From Ktedonospora formicarum (GTDB taxonomy: Bacteria > Chloroflexota > Ktedonobacteria > Ktedonobacterales > Ktedonobacteraceae): a stretch of 64,000 nucleotides of DNA. The stretch is taken from contig NZ_BNJF01000002.1 in the NCBI RefSeq assembly GCF_016587355.1, positions 310,001 through 374,000 on the forward strand, in the 5' to 3' direction. Of the stretch, positions 8,419 through 18,600 are shown one piece after another (position 1 is the first letter of the stretch; each line of letters opens with the position of its first letter). The notes below the pieces were generated by a model. The model was not told where the DNA came from and did no database searches. It saw nothing but the letters and a program-made list of their open reading frames with translations. A program made the translations under genes and the position numbers.

Positions 8419-8441
8419 TTGCAAAAAAATGAACTACACCC
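8419..8441. repeat. Right terminal inverted repeat of the IS
   Basis: 23 bases ending ATGAACTACACCC; exact reverse complement of 6780-6802. Confidence 0.93.
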
Positions 8442-8450
8442 GATTGTGCA
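8442..8450. repeat. Target site duplication, right copy
   Basis: GATTGTGCA, identical to 6771-6779. Confidence 0.9.
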
Positions 8451-8498
8451 GCACTCTTTCCGAGCTGTGACAAAAGATTAAAGGGAGTGTTATTTGAT

Positions 8499-9806
8499 AT
8501 GAAACACGAATATGAGCAACTCAGACAAAAGGCAATTGAGGTCCTTCAGGGAAACTGGACGGGGTCCTTTACGCGACCTGGCTCCATTCTTTATCATCAT
8601 CAGTGGTCATGGGATTCTGCCTTCATTGCAATGGGCTATATCCATTATGATCAGGATCGAGCCGAACAAGAACTGCGCACTCTCTTTGAGGGCCAATGGT
8701 CAAACGGGATGCTCCCACACATGATCTTCAATCCTCAGGCAAATAACTACCAGGAGAGTCTACAATTCTGGGAGGTCGAGCGCTACCCTTATGCTCCTCG
8801 TGATAGACAGACATCAGGCCTTATACAGCTCCCGATACACGCGACAGCGATTCTACACATGTACCATCACGCGCAAAATACCACGCAAGCGCGAGCATTC
8901 CTGGCTGAGATGTTTTCCCACCTGAAGGCCTGGCACACGTACCTCTACCAGGAACGTGACGCACAAGGAGAGGGACTCGTTTATATCCAGCATCCATGGG
9001 AATCACTGGATAACTCGCCAGTCTGGGATTCTATTCTCCAACGTATGCATCTGCAAGTTAACGAGATTCCAGCCTATCAACGTGTCGATACTCAGCTTGT
9101 GAATGCCGAGGATCGGCCTACTAAGATGGAATATGACCGCTATGCCTATCTCGTCAAACTCTTTGCCGCACGGGACTACAATGAAGAACAGATCCGCCGC
9201 GATTGTCCTTTCCTGGTACAAGATGTACTCTTCAATGCCCTCCTTTGCCAGTCAAACAAAGATCTTGCTGAGATTGCATCTATCCTAAATGAGGACCCAA
9301 CGCCATTTCTTCACTGGGCTGAGTTGACGGCCCAGGCCATCAATCAGAAAATGTGGGATGACGAACACGGGATCTACCTCGATTTCGATCTCGTAGAGAA
9401 CAAACAGATCGATGCATATAGCGTTGCGGGTTTTGTGCCGCTCTTCGCGGGCATTCCAGATCAGGCTCGCGCACAGCGGATGTATACCTATCTCAACTCA
9501 GACTCTTTCAGCCCTTTAGGTGGAGAGGCATATGCCATACCTAGCTACGATAGAAACACGTCAGAATTTTCCCCCAATCGCTACTGGCGAGGACCAGTAT
9601 GGATCAACATGAACTGGCTTCTCTCTCATGGCTTGCGCCGCTACGGATATCACGAATACGCCCAGCGTTTGCGCCAGACAATCATTGATCTTCCACAACG
9701 GCATGGCTTTTTCGAATACTATAATCCGTTCAACGGAGAAGGACATGGAACAGATCAGTTCTCATGGACGGCATCGCTCCTGCTCGATGTGCTCCATAAC
9801 GAGTAG
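8499..9806 (+). CDS. MGH1-like glycoside hydrolase (GH63-type fold)
   Basis: A 435-residue (alpha/alpha)6-barrel hydrolase related to mannosylglycerate/glucosylglycerate hydrolases. Family marks are 'HHQWSWDSAFIAMGYIH' near residue 27, 'QWSNGMLPHMIFNP', 'PWESLDNSPVWD' near 165 with the probable acid Asp, 'YWRGPVWINMNWLL' near 365 and 'EYYNPFNGEGHGTDQFSW' near 405 with the probable base Glu. No signal peptide, so cytoplasmic. A GTG at 8487 is in frame but touches the AAAGGGAG ribosome site; ATG 8499 is the better start. The IS ends only 57 bases upstream, so the native promoter may now lie beyond the IS. The exact substrate is not readable. Confidence 0.85.
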   Translation: MKHEYEQLRQKAIEVLQGNWTGSFTRPGSILYHHQWSWDSAFIAMGYIHYDQDRAEQELRTLFEGQWSNGMLPHMIFNPQANNYQESLQFWEVERYPYAPRDRQTSGLIQLPIHATAILHMYHHAQNTTQARAFLAEMFSHLKAWHTYLYQERDAQGEGLVYIQHPWESLDNSPVWDSILQRMHLQVNEIPAYQRVDTQLVNAEDRPTKMEYDRYAYLVKLFAARDYNEEQIRRDCPFLVQDVLFNALLCQSNKDLAEIASILNEDPTPFLHWAELTAQAINQKMWDDEHGIYLDFDLVENKQIDAYSVAGFVPLFAGIPDQARAQRMYTYLNSDSFSPLGGEAYAIPSYDRNTSEFSPNRYWRGPVWINMNWLLSHGLRRYGYHEYAQRLRQTIIDLPQRHGFFEYYNPFNGEGHGTDQFSWTASLLLDVLHNE

Positions 9807-9900
9807 TCAAAAAGGGGATAGAATGCTGCAAGAGGGTGTAGCAGGATACTCTTGCTTGTCACGTTTGTTTACCTAGGAATGTTGGAAATGGAAGGGTGAG

Positions 9901-9945
9901 CCAGATACAAGCCGTTAGGGCAGTGTCCTAACGGCTTGTATCTGG
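9901..9945 (+). terminator. 19-bp perfect hairpin after the hydrolase gene
   Basis: Arms 9901-9919 and 9927-9945 (CCAGATACAAGCCGTTAGG and its complement) enclose a seven-base loop. No T-run follows on either side, so it is a strong hairpin of terminator position but not a canonical intrinsic terminator. Confidence 0.55.
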
Positions 9946-9955
9946 CGGCTGGGAG

Positions 9956-10150
9956 CTATTGAGACTGTTCAGCACAATGGATATGATAATGCATATGCAC
10001 AAACTGAAGGTGTGAAGGATTTTGAGGATTATAGGCAATTTTCACCTGTTGCCTGAACTCAACGGAACATTCGAGATGCGGGCGAACATTTACCACAACC
10101 TGCCGCCCTTTTACGGTGAACATAAAGTTGTCTTCGCTCTCTTTAGACAC
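9956..10150 (-). CDS. Possible small protein or gene remnant
   Basis: A 64-residue frame starting at GTG with no clear ribosome site. The middle reads like a beta-sheet domain ('FMFTVKGRQVVVNVRPHL', then 'VKIAYNPQNPSHLQF'); the 'VxYNPxNP' phrase recalls DUF3592-like proteins. It fills part of an otherwise empty 510-base gap. It could be a fragment of such a gene, or chance. Confidence 0.3.
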   Translation of the reverse strand: MSKESEDNFMFTVKGRQVVVNVRPHLECSVEFRQQVKIAYNPQNPSHLQFVHMHYHIHCAEQSQ

Positions 10151-10316
10151 TGAACAATATTTAGACTCATCTTTTTCATTCCATTAATCGTAACCATATT
10201 TAAAGGTACCGAATAGAGAGCAAAAGCAAACGCAAAATAGCAAATTCTAACCTGCCCTACTCTTTTCACTATACATTTAGTTAATCTCTAAATTTGTAAT
10301 TGGAAGGAAAAAGAAC

Positions 10317-12758
10317 ATGATCCAGCATCCAAACTTCTCTACTAAAGAATGGAGTATTTTTGAAGAAATATTTCAACCTGATATTCTGGCCCAAACAGAA
10401 TCTATTTTTGCTCTTTCAAATGGGCATATCGGGTTACGAGGAAACCTGGACGAAGGCGAACCACACGGGCTCCCCGGTAGTTATTTAAATTCAGTCTATG
10501 AGCAATATCCTATCCCTTACGGAGAGTCAGCATACGGCAACCCAGAAGCTGGTCAAACCATTATCAATGTGACGAATGGGAAACTCATTCGCCTCACCGT
10601 AGAGGATGAGCCATTTGATATTCGCTATGGTACTATCCATAGTCATACGCGTGAGCTCGATTTACGCAATGGTATTCTGAATCGGCGCGTACACTGGACT
10701 TCGCCCGCCGGGCAAACCATTAAAGTCACTTCTACACGGCTCGTATCTTTTTCTCAAAGAGCAATAGCTGCCATCTGCTATGAGGTGGAGCCTATTGATA
10801 TGCCAATGCGCTTTGTTCTTCAGTCTGAACTGGTAGCAAATGAAGAGCTATTGCCCCAATCAAAGGACCCTCGCTCTTCCAGGGGAATTGCGACCAAGTT
10901 ACTATCTGAGGAGCATCAAGCCCAAGAAACGCGTGGACTCCTTATCCATCGTACCTCAACAAGTGGGCTACGCATCGGGGCAGGGATGGATCACACGATC
11001 GAGGGCCCCTCTTCTATGAAGATTGACGCAGACAGCTCACCCGACATCGCTCGTATGACTGTTACCGCGCAGGTAAAACCAGGTGAGAAGATACGTCTCG
11101 TCAAGTTTATCGCGTATGGCTGGTCAAGCCTTCGCTCACGACCCGCTATACACGATCAGGTTATTGCCGCGCTCTCCGCGGCACTTATGACCGGTTGGAA
11201 TGGGTTATTGTCCGAGCAGCGTTCCTACCTGGATACATTCTGGTCACAGGCTGATGTAGAGCTTGAAGGAGATCCCCAGATTCAACAAGCAGTGCGCTTT
11301 GCGCTCTTTCATGTCCTGCAAGCAAGCGCACGTGCGGAACGGCGACCAATTCCCGCCAAGGGACTCACTGGCCCTGGCTACGATGGTCATACATTTTGGG
11401 ATACAGAGATCTTTGTGCTCCCTGTTTTGACGCTGACCAACCCATCAGCCGTAGCAGACGCGTTATATTGGCGATATTCTATTTTAGAGCAAGCAAAGGA
11501 GCGAGCTCAGCAAATCGGCTTACAAGGTGCGGCATTCCCCTGGCGTACTATCGCAGGCGAAGAATGCTCTGGATACTGGCCTGCAAGCGTTGCTGCGTTC
11601 CATATCAATGCCGATATTGCCTATGCTGTCGTCCACTATATAGGGGCAACAGGCGATCTCGAATTTGAGGAGAAAATTGGCTTGCCCTTGCTCATTGAGA
11701 CTGCCAGGTTGTGGTATTCACTTGGATATGAAGATAATGCTGGGCATTTTCGCATTGATGGAGTAACAGGACCTGATGAATACAGCGCGCTGGTGGACAA
11801 CAATAGTTATACCAATCTTATGGCCCAGTTGAACTTACGCAGCGCAGCAGAAGTCGCAAGTCGACATGCTCAAGCAGCGAAGCAGCTGCAAGTACATGAT
11901 GAGGAGATAGCTAACTGGCTTAGGGCAGCAGAGCGCATGTTCCTCCCATATGACGCAGAACGTAAAATCACTCCGCAGGATGAAACATTTTTAGAACATG
12001 AAATATGGGATTTTGAGCAGACCAGAGAAGATCAATATCCATTGTTTCTTCACTTTCACTATGCGCATCTCTATCGCAAGCAGGTCGTGAAACAGGCTGA
12101 TCTTGTCCTTGCGATGCAATTATTTAGTGATGCCTTCTCTGCTGAACAAAAAGCACGAAATTTTGAATACTATGAGGCCCTCACTGTACGTGATTCCTCT
12201 TTATCAGCATCGACCCAAGCTGTGCTTGCCGCTGAGGTAGGACAACTTCAGCTCGCCTATGATTATCTAGGAGAAGCCGCCTTTATGGACCTTTATAATC
12301 TAGAGCATAATACGCAGGATGGTCTCCATATGGCATCACTAGCAGGAAGTTGGACAGCTCTGGTTGAGGGATTAGGGGGTCTGCGCTGGCAAGATGGTTC
12401 GCTTTCATTTATGCCGCGCTTGCCAGAAAAGATAACCTCTCTTGCGTTCCGTCTTCTCTTTAAGAAGTGCCGAATACGCGTTGAGATTAGAGATACAGAG
12501 GCAACCTATTCTCTCCTAGAGGGCGAATCTATAAAGGTATTGCATCACGGAGAAGAAATAGTGCTATCCTCTGATGCACCAATAACGCGATCAATCCCTT
12601 CTATTAACGCAAGGCCAAAACCAATCCAACCAGCCAGGCGCGAACCCCTACGACGTAATCCAGGAAAAATGCCCATGCAACAAAAGTCAGGCCCCTTATA
12701 TGACAAACAAAGTGTAGAGTCCATAGACAAAGAAGGAATAGTGCCTACTATCGATTAA
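10317..12758 (+). CDS. Glycoside hydrolase family 65 phosphorylase
   Basis: An 813-residue GH65 protein. The family contains maltose, kojibiose, nigerose and trehalose phosphorylases, which split alpha-glucosides with phosphate in the cytoplasm. Visible marks: N-terminal 'FALSNGHIGLRGNLDEGEPH', the barrel motif 'GHTFWDTEIFVLPVLTL' near residue 358, 'DGVTGPDEYSALVDNNSYTN' near 480 with the catalytic acid Glu, and 'RDSSLSASTQAVLAAEVG' near 625, the phosphate-binding segment. The last 60 residues are a Pro/Arg-rich tail without recognised domain. GGAAGG lies ten bases before the ATG. No phosphoglucomutase neighbour is present, so the substrate cannot be chosen. Confidence 0.9.
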   Translation: MIQHPNFSTKEWSIFEEIFQPDILAQTESIFALSNGHIGLRGNLDEGEPHGLPGSYLNSVYEQYPIPYGESAYGNPEAGQTIINVTNGKLIRLTVEDEPFDIRYGTIHSHTRELDLRNGILNRRVHWTSPAGQTIKVTSTRLVSFSQRAIAAICYEVEPIDMPMRFVLQSELVANEELLPQSKDPRSSRGIATKLLSEEHQAQETRGLLIHRTSTSGLRIGAGMDHTIEGPSSMKIDADSSPDIARMTVTAQVKPGEKIRLVKFIAYGWSSLRSRPAIHDQVIAALSAALMTGWNGLLSEQRSYLDTFWSQADVELEGDPQIQQAVRFALFHVLQASARAERRPIPAKGLTGPGYDGHTFWDTEIFVLPVLTLTNPSAVADALYWRYSILEQAKERAQQIGLQGAAFPWRTIAGEECSGYWPASVAAFHINADIAYAVVHYIGATGDLEFEEKIGLPLLIETARLWYSLGYEDNAGHFRIDGVTGPDEYSALVDNNSYTNLMAQLNLRSAAEVASRHAQAAKQLQVHDEEIANWLRAAERMFLPYDAERKITPQDETFLEHEIWDFEQTREDQYPLFLHFHYAHLYRKQVVKQADLVLAMQLFSDAFSAEQKARNFEYYEALTVRDSSLSASTQAVLAAEVGQLQLAYDYLGEAAFMDLYNLEHNTQDGLHMASLAGSWTALVEGLGGLRWQDGSLSFMPRLPEKITSLAFRLLFKKCRIRVEIRDTEATYSLLEGESIKVLHHGEEIVLSSDAPITRSIPSINARPKPIQPARREPLRRNPGKMPMQQKSGPLYDKQSVESIDKEGIVPTID

Positions 12759-12865
12759 ACTCAAGGCTGCTGGTAGTAATTGGCTGACATGAACCTTTAT
12801 AGGAATAATGAAAGCGCCAACTGATATCAAGCCTGAACAACACTGAGTATCCTAACAGGCAAAAG

Positions 12866-12886
12866 AGGAAGTAAAAAGTACTTCCT
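12866..12886 (+). terminator. Short hairpin after the GH65 gene
   Basis: AGGAAGTA and TACTTCCT pair around AAAAG, followed by TCTTGCTTTA. Weak intrinsic-terminator candidate 107 bases after the stop codon. Confidence 0.4.
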
Positions 12887-12896
12887 TCTTGCTTTA

Positions 12897-12949
12897 CCTC
12901 ACCTATTCAGTATAAATAGATATATACCGTTTTTACTGAATAGGTGAGG
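12897..12949. repeat. 16-bp perfect inverted repeat, 21-base loop
   Basis: CCTCACCTATTCAGTA (12897-12912) and its exact complement (12934-12949) enclose an AT-rich 21-base loop. Could be a regulator site, a long hairpin or a small mobile-element scar. Confidence 0.75.
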
Positions 12950-13468
12950 CTCGACAGCGCACCAATGGTAAGGAGAAAGGAGCACCTAAAAAAGAGGCAC
13001 AGAGAATAAAGAGAAGCTAACACCATCTACCGCCAAGCCCGAAATCGGCATACATATCCATCCAATCGTACGGAAGCTCAATGAGAATTGTTAGGTATCT
13101 GGTGTCAGCATTATTCCAGAGGCAAACTAACACATCCATACAGGGTGTGAGACCATCGATACCAGTTCCCCTGTTTTGCGCAGTAGTTGCCTCACAAGGA
13201 CTGTTGGTGTCCATAGGCGAAAATATTGATTTAGACAATCACTTTCCAAAGAGCCTTTGCCTTCAACCAACAATAGGTCTCATTGAGCTCATTATCTCCA
13301 GGATCACCCACTAGCGTCAGCCCTATCCTAATCACGCGAGACATCCCTGCAACAACTAGGCTCTGATCAAGATCGTGATGAATTCCTGCACATTGCATCT
13401 GCTCAGTCTCGATTCTTTCTCATATTGAGAAACAACCATAAAATGAGAGATTTTTTTGGAGTTTCCTG

Positions 13469-15079
13469 ATGAAGAATACACGAACACAAACCACCAACAC
13501 CTCTCATGATGATTCACCTAATCTTCATGATTCACCTCAAAAGCCGATCAACAAATGGAAGCACCGTTACACCTTAATTGTGGGTATTGCCATCGTACTT
13601 GTTGGTCTAGTAGGCGCTATTACCCTAAACACCATAAACAGGACATCCGCAGCGAATCCTACTCCAGTTGGTCTCTGGGGAAATACAACTCCAAGCAACA
13701 CGAGTGCGACCGATGATCAAGCCACCGAATTAGGCATGCGATTCACCGCCAATACCAATGGATCTATCTATGGGATCCGCTTCTACAAAGGCAACGGCAA
13801 TAATGGAACCCATACAGGAAGCCTATGGAATACGAGCGGTCAGCGACTTGCCACATCCACCTTCACGAACGAGAGCAAGAGTGGTTGGCAGCAAATGAAC
13901 TTTAGTCAACCAGTGGCAGTTAAAGCCAATACCACTTATATCGCATCTTATTTCGCACCATCAGCTCACTACGCCTATACCTACAATTTTTTTAATAAAA
14001 GCCATACAGTGGGCGCATTAACAGCCACACAGGGCCTCTACAAGTACGGTGGAGGTTTCCCAACGAAAACCTACCTTGCCAGCAACTACTGGGTTGATGT
14101 GCTCTTTATTCCACAGTCTTCGACACAACCAACCTCGGTTCCGACCCAGGCTCCTACCCAAACCGCAACTTCCCAGCCGAAAACGCCAACACCTCAACCA
14201 ACCATACAGGTACCAACTCCTACTCCAACAGTGATCGCTACACCTCCAACCAATCCTGGGACATGCTCGAATTTCAGCGCATGTGGCTTCCCAGATGCCA
14301 GCAACACTGGGGTTCCATCGGGCACCACACTGAAGGCACAAAGCGGAAATATCAGTATCACCGACAACAATACCGTAATAAGTGGAGTTGACCTCACTGG
14401 CTCATTCGATGTGTACGCAAATAACGTCACTATTGAGAATAGCCGCATTTCTTCGTCTAATTGGTGGGGAATTAACTTACGGTCAGGTTATAGCGGCCTA
14501 AAGATTCTCCATTGCACCATCGTAGGTGTAGTCGGCAAAGGACCAGATAATGGCGGCGAAGATTATGGAGTATCCAATATGGGTAATGGCTCCATCGAAG
14601 TCGGCTACAACAACATCTCTGCCTTTAGTGACGTGATTTCTATGGGTCATGGATATATTCATGATAACTACGTCCATGATCTGCAAGCGTTTAGGAATAT
14701 GTCAAATCAAATGAACCATGCAGACCCGTTTATTTCAGACGGGGCGGATCCTCTTGGTTTAACCATCACGCACAACACACTCCTCAATCAACTCACTGCT
14801 GATCAAGGTGCTTCGGCTGCCATTGGCCTTTTTGCAGATGATGGTCCAGTGACCAATGCCACAATCACCAATAACTGGATTGCTGGTGGTGCTTATGCAC
14901 TCTATGGTGGCGGACAAGGATCGACAAATATCAAAGTGACAAACAATGTGTTTTCAACCGAATATTGGCCCCAATGTGGTATTTACGGCCCAGTTGCCTA
15001 TTGGAATGCTAGTGGTTCAGGAAATATATTCAGTGGGAATACGTTTTCAAATGGGAAGCCCGTTTCTCCGCAATCCTGA
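13469..15079 (+). CDS. Cell-surface DUF4082 / parallel beta-helix protein
   Basis: A 536-residue protein with a basic N-terminus and one hydrophobic segment (residues 32-54, 'YTLIVGIAIVLVGLVGAITL') that acts as signal anchor. Residues 65-215 match DUF4082 ('TELGMRFTANTNGSIYGIRF', 'YIASYFAPSAHYAYT'), a domain found beside carbohydrate-active modules. A Pro/Thr/Gln-rich linker spans 216-262. From 265 on, short repeats with Asn ladders ('NNTVISGVDLTGSF', 'NNVTIENSRISSS', 'NATITNNWIAGG') indicate a right-handed beta-helix of the pectate-lyase type. Probably exposed outside the membrane and binding or cleaving a polysaccharide; no catalytic residues can be assigned. TTGGAG precedes the ATG. Confidence 0.85.
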   Translation: MKNTRTQTTNTSHDDSPNLHDSPQKPINKWKHRYTLIVGIAIVLVGLVGAITLNTINRTSAANPTPVGLWGNTTPSNTSATDDQATELGMRFTANTNGSIYGIRFYKGNGNNGTHTGSLWNTSGQRLATSTFTNESKSGWQQMNFSQPVAVKANTTYIASYFAPSAHYAYTYNFFNKSHTVGALTATQGLYKYGGGFPTKTYLASNYWVDVLFIPQSSTQPTSVPTQAPTQTATSQPKTPTPQPTIQVPTPTPTVIATPPTNPGTCSNFSACGFPDASNTGVPSGTTLKAQSGNISITDNNTVISGVDLTGSFDVYANNVTIENSRISSSNWWGINLRSGYSGLKILHCTIVGVVGKGPDNGGEDYGVSNMGNGSIEVGYNNISAFSDVISMGHGYIHDNYVHDLQAFRNMSNQMNHADPFISDGADPLGLTITHNTLLNQLTADQGASAAIGLFADDGPVTNATITNNWIAGGAYALYGGGQGSTNIKVTNNVFSTEYWPQCGIYGPVAYWNASGSGNIFSGNTFSNGKPVSPQS

Positions 15080-15614
15080 TATATCCAATCTAAAGGCATA
15101 CTCAGCATAACCCGAAACGCTTGAGAAGACACTTAAAGAGGAACCAGGAGTCATCAGCCAACGGGTTTAGCAAATTTGCCAAGTGATATGGACATAGGGG
15201 GTTGGAGGAATAACAAATCTTTCAGTGGGCGGATATGACTGTCAGAGGAGCCTGATCGCGAAGTACTTCGCGATACAAGAGCAATTTCATCTACCATTGA
15301 CATCACTCCGCCCGCTGCCTCTCATCGAACCGTAGATTTTACAGGTCGTTTTTTAAGAGAATGTGATACTCTTCTGCTAGCTGTGCATAAAGCGCATGCA
15401 TCAGCTATTTCAGGGACGACAACGTCAAGCGCATGGAGAATCTTCACATTCCATTCTTCTCGCTCTACCTTTGTCAAAGAATCCAGAAGAATCATCTGCG
15501 CAAGCCGATGCGTCGCCACAAACTTGTTGTCCGTTGACCTCTTCTTTGGTATACTTCTTGCTGTTGGGAGGAATTGAGGGCAGTCGGAAACAAAGGAGGC
15601 ACAGAGAAGGTCTG
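15080..15614. other. 535-base intergenic region
   Basis: Holds the 20-bp palindrome at 15255-15274 and the leader of the LuxR gene. On the minus strand, 15322-15627 encodes 'HRLAQMILLDSLTKVEREEW' and, one frame over, 'MHALYAQLAEEYHILLKNDL'; together they look like a frameshifted remnant of a small protein, but there is no start signal. Not called as a gene. Confidence 0.4.
15255..15274. promoter_or_regulatory. 20-bp perfect palindrome
   Basis: ATCGCGAAGTACTTCGCGAT reads the same on both strands. It lies 340 bases before the LuxR gene. Operator or cruciform; owner unknown. Confidence 0.4.
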
Positions 15615-18600
15615 ATGGGAAGAACACCTCTTCATGCCCTCATGTGGTCTGGAGACCAGCGTATCTATGAGCTGTACACGCATGGGCAGCTGAAGCAGCG
15701 TTTTCGACCAACAGAGCCAGCCGTGTGGCAGGCCTGGCTCTACGAGGCAACCGCCTTTGCCTTCCACGGCGCGTCTGGAAGTTTGAATGTCTACCTGGAG
15801 AAAAGGCCGCGTGGGGGTTCGTACTGGTATGCCTACCAGACCAAAGAGGGCCGCACCCGCAAGCGCTATCTCGGACAAACAGAAAGCCTCTCGCTAGCGC
15901 GGTTAGAGGAGACGGCGCTCTCGCTAGCGCTGCCGTCTGCGACCACGACCGAACCTGGGATAATGCTGCTCTCCAGCCGACTTACCCCGCCTCGACTACC
16001 GAACGCCCTGGTGGAACGTGAACGCTTGCTGACTGCGCTTGACGAGGCACTTTCAACACCATTGACCCTACTCTCAGCCTCGGCGGGCTGGGGAAAAACT
16101 ACGCTGCTCTCGGTTTGGGCGCACCGGCAAAAAAAGACACAGGTAGCCTGGCTCGCACCGGACGAACTAGACAATAGCCCGACACGCTTCTGGGTTGCGC
16201 TGATTGCGGCCTTACGCCGCTGCCCCAGTCTAACAGCAAACTTTGGGGAAAATGTGGTAGCACAGTTGCAATCACCCCAGCCACCACCGCTTTTCTCCTG
16301 TCTTTCCGTGCTTCTCCATGAGCTGGAAAACCGGCAAACGTCTCCTGCTTCCATCAGCCTCATTCTAGACGATTATCAAGTGATTGAAGAACCGGTCATT
16401 CACCAGGGCATGGCCTTCTTCCTAGAGCACCTACCCGCTCATCTGCATCTTATTCTCTCTAGTCGCGTAGATCCAGACCTGCCCCTTGCACGTCTACGAG
16501 CCCATGGGCAATTGACCGAAATTCGTGCAGACGAGCTACGTTTCCAGTCGGATGAAGCGAATCAGTTTTTGGGCAAGATGCTCTCCCCGCCGCTCTCGGA
16601 AGCAGAGCTACAACGACTGATGAGTCGGACAGAAGGCTGGATCACCGGTCTGCATTTGGTCGCGCTTACTATGCAGAAGCGTGAGGATCGCACAGCATAC
16701 CTTGAGACATTAACTGGTAGCCAGCGCTATCTGCTGGATTACGTGCAAGAGGACATCCTTGCACGCCTGTCCCTCGATATGCGCGACTTTTTACTCCACA
16801 TCGCCATCCTCTCGCGCCTGGACGCTGCTGCGTGCCAGGCTGTTACCAACGCATCAACGAAAGCGGCCAGTCAGCAAATGCTTGCGTTGCTGGAGCGAGC
16901 GAACCTCTTCCTGGTACCTCTGGACGAGGAGCGGCGCACTTATCGGCTACATGATCTTTTTCGTGAGGCCCTTCTCTCAGCGCTCTATACCAGTCAACCA
17001 GAGATGGTCACGCTCTTGCATCATCGGGCCGCTGGCTATTATGAATCCGAGGGGCAGTGGGCTGAAGCCATTACTCATGCACTTGCCGCCACTGACTTCT
17101 CAACAGCAGCGCGGCTGATGGAGCAAACCGTCGAGCAATTCTGGATGGGTGGAGAGGCAGCTACGATGGCACGCTGGGTACTGGCGCTGCCTGGTACTCT
17201 GGTGCGTGAATACGCACATCTGGTGCTCACCACAGCGCACTACCTGCTCCATCCCATCGCATATTCGACCCGTGAGCAACGAGAAAGTCGTCACCAGCAG
17301 GTGAAGCGGCTCATGGCACGCGTCGAAACCGCCTTACCGCATCAAACGGATGGGATCAACCAGAAAATCCAGGAGACGCGAGCAGGCTCAACCGTTCGCT
17401 CCACCACTTCAGAAACCAGCGCCACCGAGGAGGCTCTGCTGCATCGACGTCTACGCCTGCTACGCGCAGGAATGACCTTGTATGAGGTGATAGAGACCTC
17501 GGAGAATGAACGCTTGCTTGCCCTACATAAGGAATTGCAGGAGCTTGACCAGGACGAGGAGATCATCTGGCACATGCTCCCACTCTTCTGTAATGTCATC
17601 TACTATACAGTCCGGCAAGAGAGAGCAAAGCTTGTACCACAACTACTGGAGGCCAAGCAGAGGGCGCACCAATCAGGAAGCCATTTTGCGACGACCAGAA
17701 TCATACAATGGTTGGCACTCTCAGCAGAAGAGGCAGGACAGTTGCACTTGGCCTATCAGGAGAGTCTAGCCGCCCTCGAACTGATTGAGCAGACGGCAAG
17801 TTATGCCCTACTCGAAGGGTATTTTAAGGATGTCCTGGCGATGGTGTTGTATCAGTGGAATAGGCTGGCAGAGGCACGTAGCTGGCTGCGAACGGCCATT
17901 CAGGATGCCACTACCTGGCAGCAGAAAGATTTACTCCTGGCAGGATACATCCATCTGATGCAAGTTGAGTTAGCGAGAGGTGATCTGTCCGCAGCCCAGC
18001 AAGCGCTGCAAGCGCTTGAGGAGTTGGGAGGATATCACAGCCAGAACAGGCTACCAATTCTGCGAGCACAATATAAACTGGCTCAAGGACAAATAAAAGG
18101 GGCAGCCGACTGGGCGATAAGCATTGTCTTTCCAGAAGGGGCATGGGAACGTAGCTTGTATGACGCTTTCCCAGTTGTAATGCGTGTGTATTTTGCAGAG
18201 CATCGTTGGACAGAGGCACTGGAGCTGCTGGAGCGCTTTAGCAAGAGTCTAGGTCATTCGACCAACAGCAAAATCGCCCTGCCATTTCTAGCCCAGTACA
18301 TGATAGCCCTACACCACACAGGCAAAAACGAGCAATCCTGCGAAGCGGTTGCGCTCCTGTTTGCCTTGACCGAACCAGAAGGCCACCTGCGCGTATACTT
18401 GGATGAAGGCGAACCGATGCGCCGGACGCTTGAGGGGCTGCTCACACAACACCCTCAGCAACATGAGTTGGCACCCTCCACTAGAGCCTACATCTTAAAA
18501 CTGCTGGCAGTTTTCGAGCAGGAGCGGCAAGAAACAAACAGATATCAGGTGGCAACACTCCCACCTGAACTCTCCCCAGCCCGGCAGGAATCCGTCAGTC

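Larger units (their letters stand above)
6780..8441 (+). mobile_element. Complete ISKra4-family insertion sequence
   Basis: A 1662-bp element bounded by exact 23-bp inverted repeats (GGGTGTAGTTC...) and flanked by a 9-bp direct duplication, the signature of an insertion that has not been rearranged. It encodes a two-frame transposase with zinc-ribbon N-terminus and DDE core of ISKra4 type. Its base composition is visibly more GC-rich than the genes on both sides. It sits between the terminator of the STAND-WD40 gene and the MGH-like hydrolase gene. Both ends and both frames look intact, so it may be active. Confidence 0.93.
12759..13468. other. 710-base intergenic region with hairpins
   Basis: Contains two inverted repeats (12866-12886 and 12897-12949) and then no supported gene. 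A 73-residue minus-strand frame (13017-13238) ending 'PYDWMDMYADFGLGGRW' has protein-like composition but no ribosome site or known family; it may be a remnant. The last 100 bases are the leader of the surface-protein gene. Confidence 0.5.

Noticed and set aside
6780..8441. IS frame change as a sequencing error
   Set aside because: It needs a base removed, whereas the suspected errors elsewhere all need a base added, and two-frame transposases occur in this family as far as I recall; kept as a possible programmed site.
7179..8473. Several long minus-strand frames inside the IS
   Set aside because: Antisense shadows of a GC-rich transposase gene; no start signals and no recognisable domains.
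15396..15614. N-terminal extension of the LuxR gene
   Set aside because: No ribosome site, low-complexity non-domain sequence; ATG 15615 begins the coherent protein and follows AAAGGAGG.
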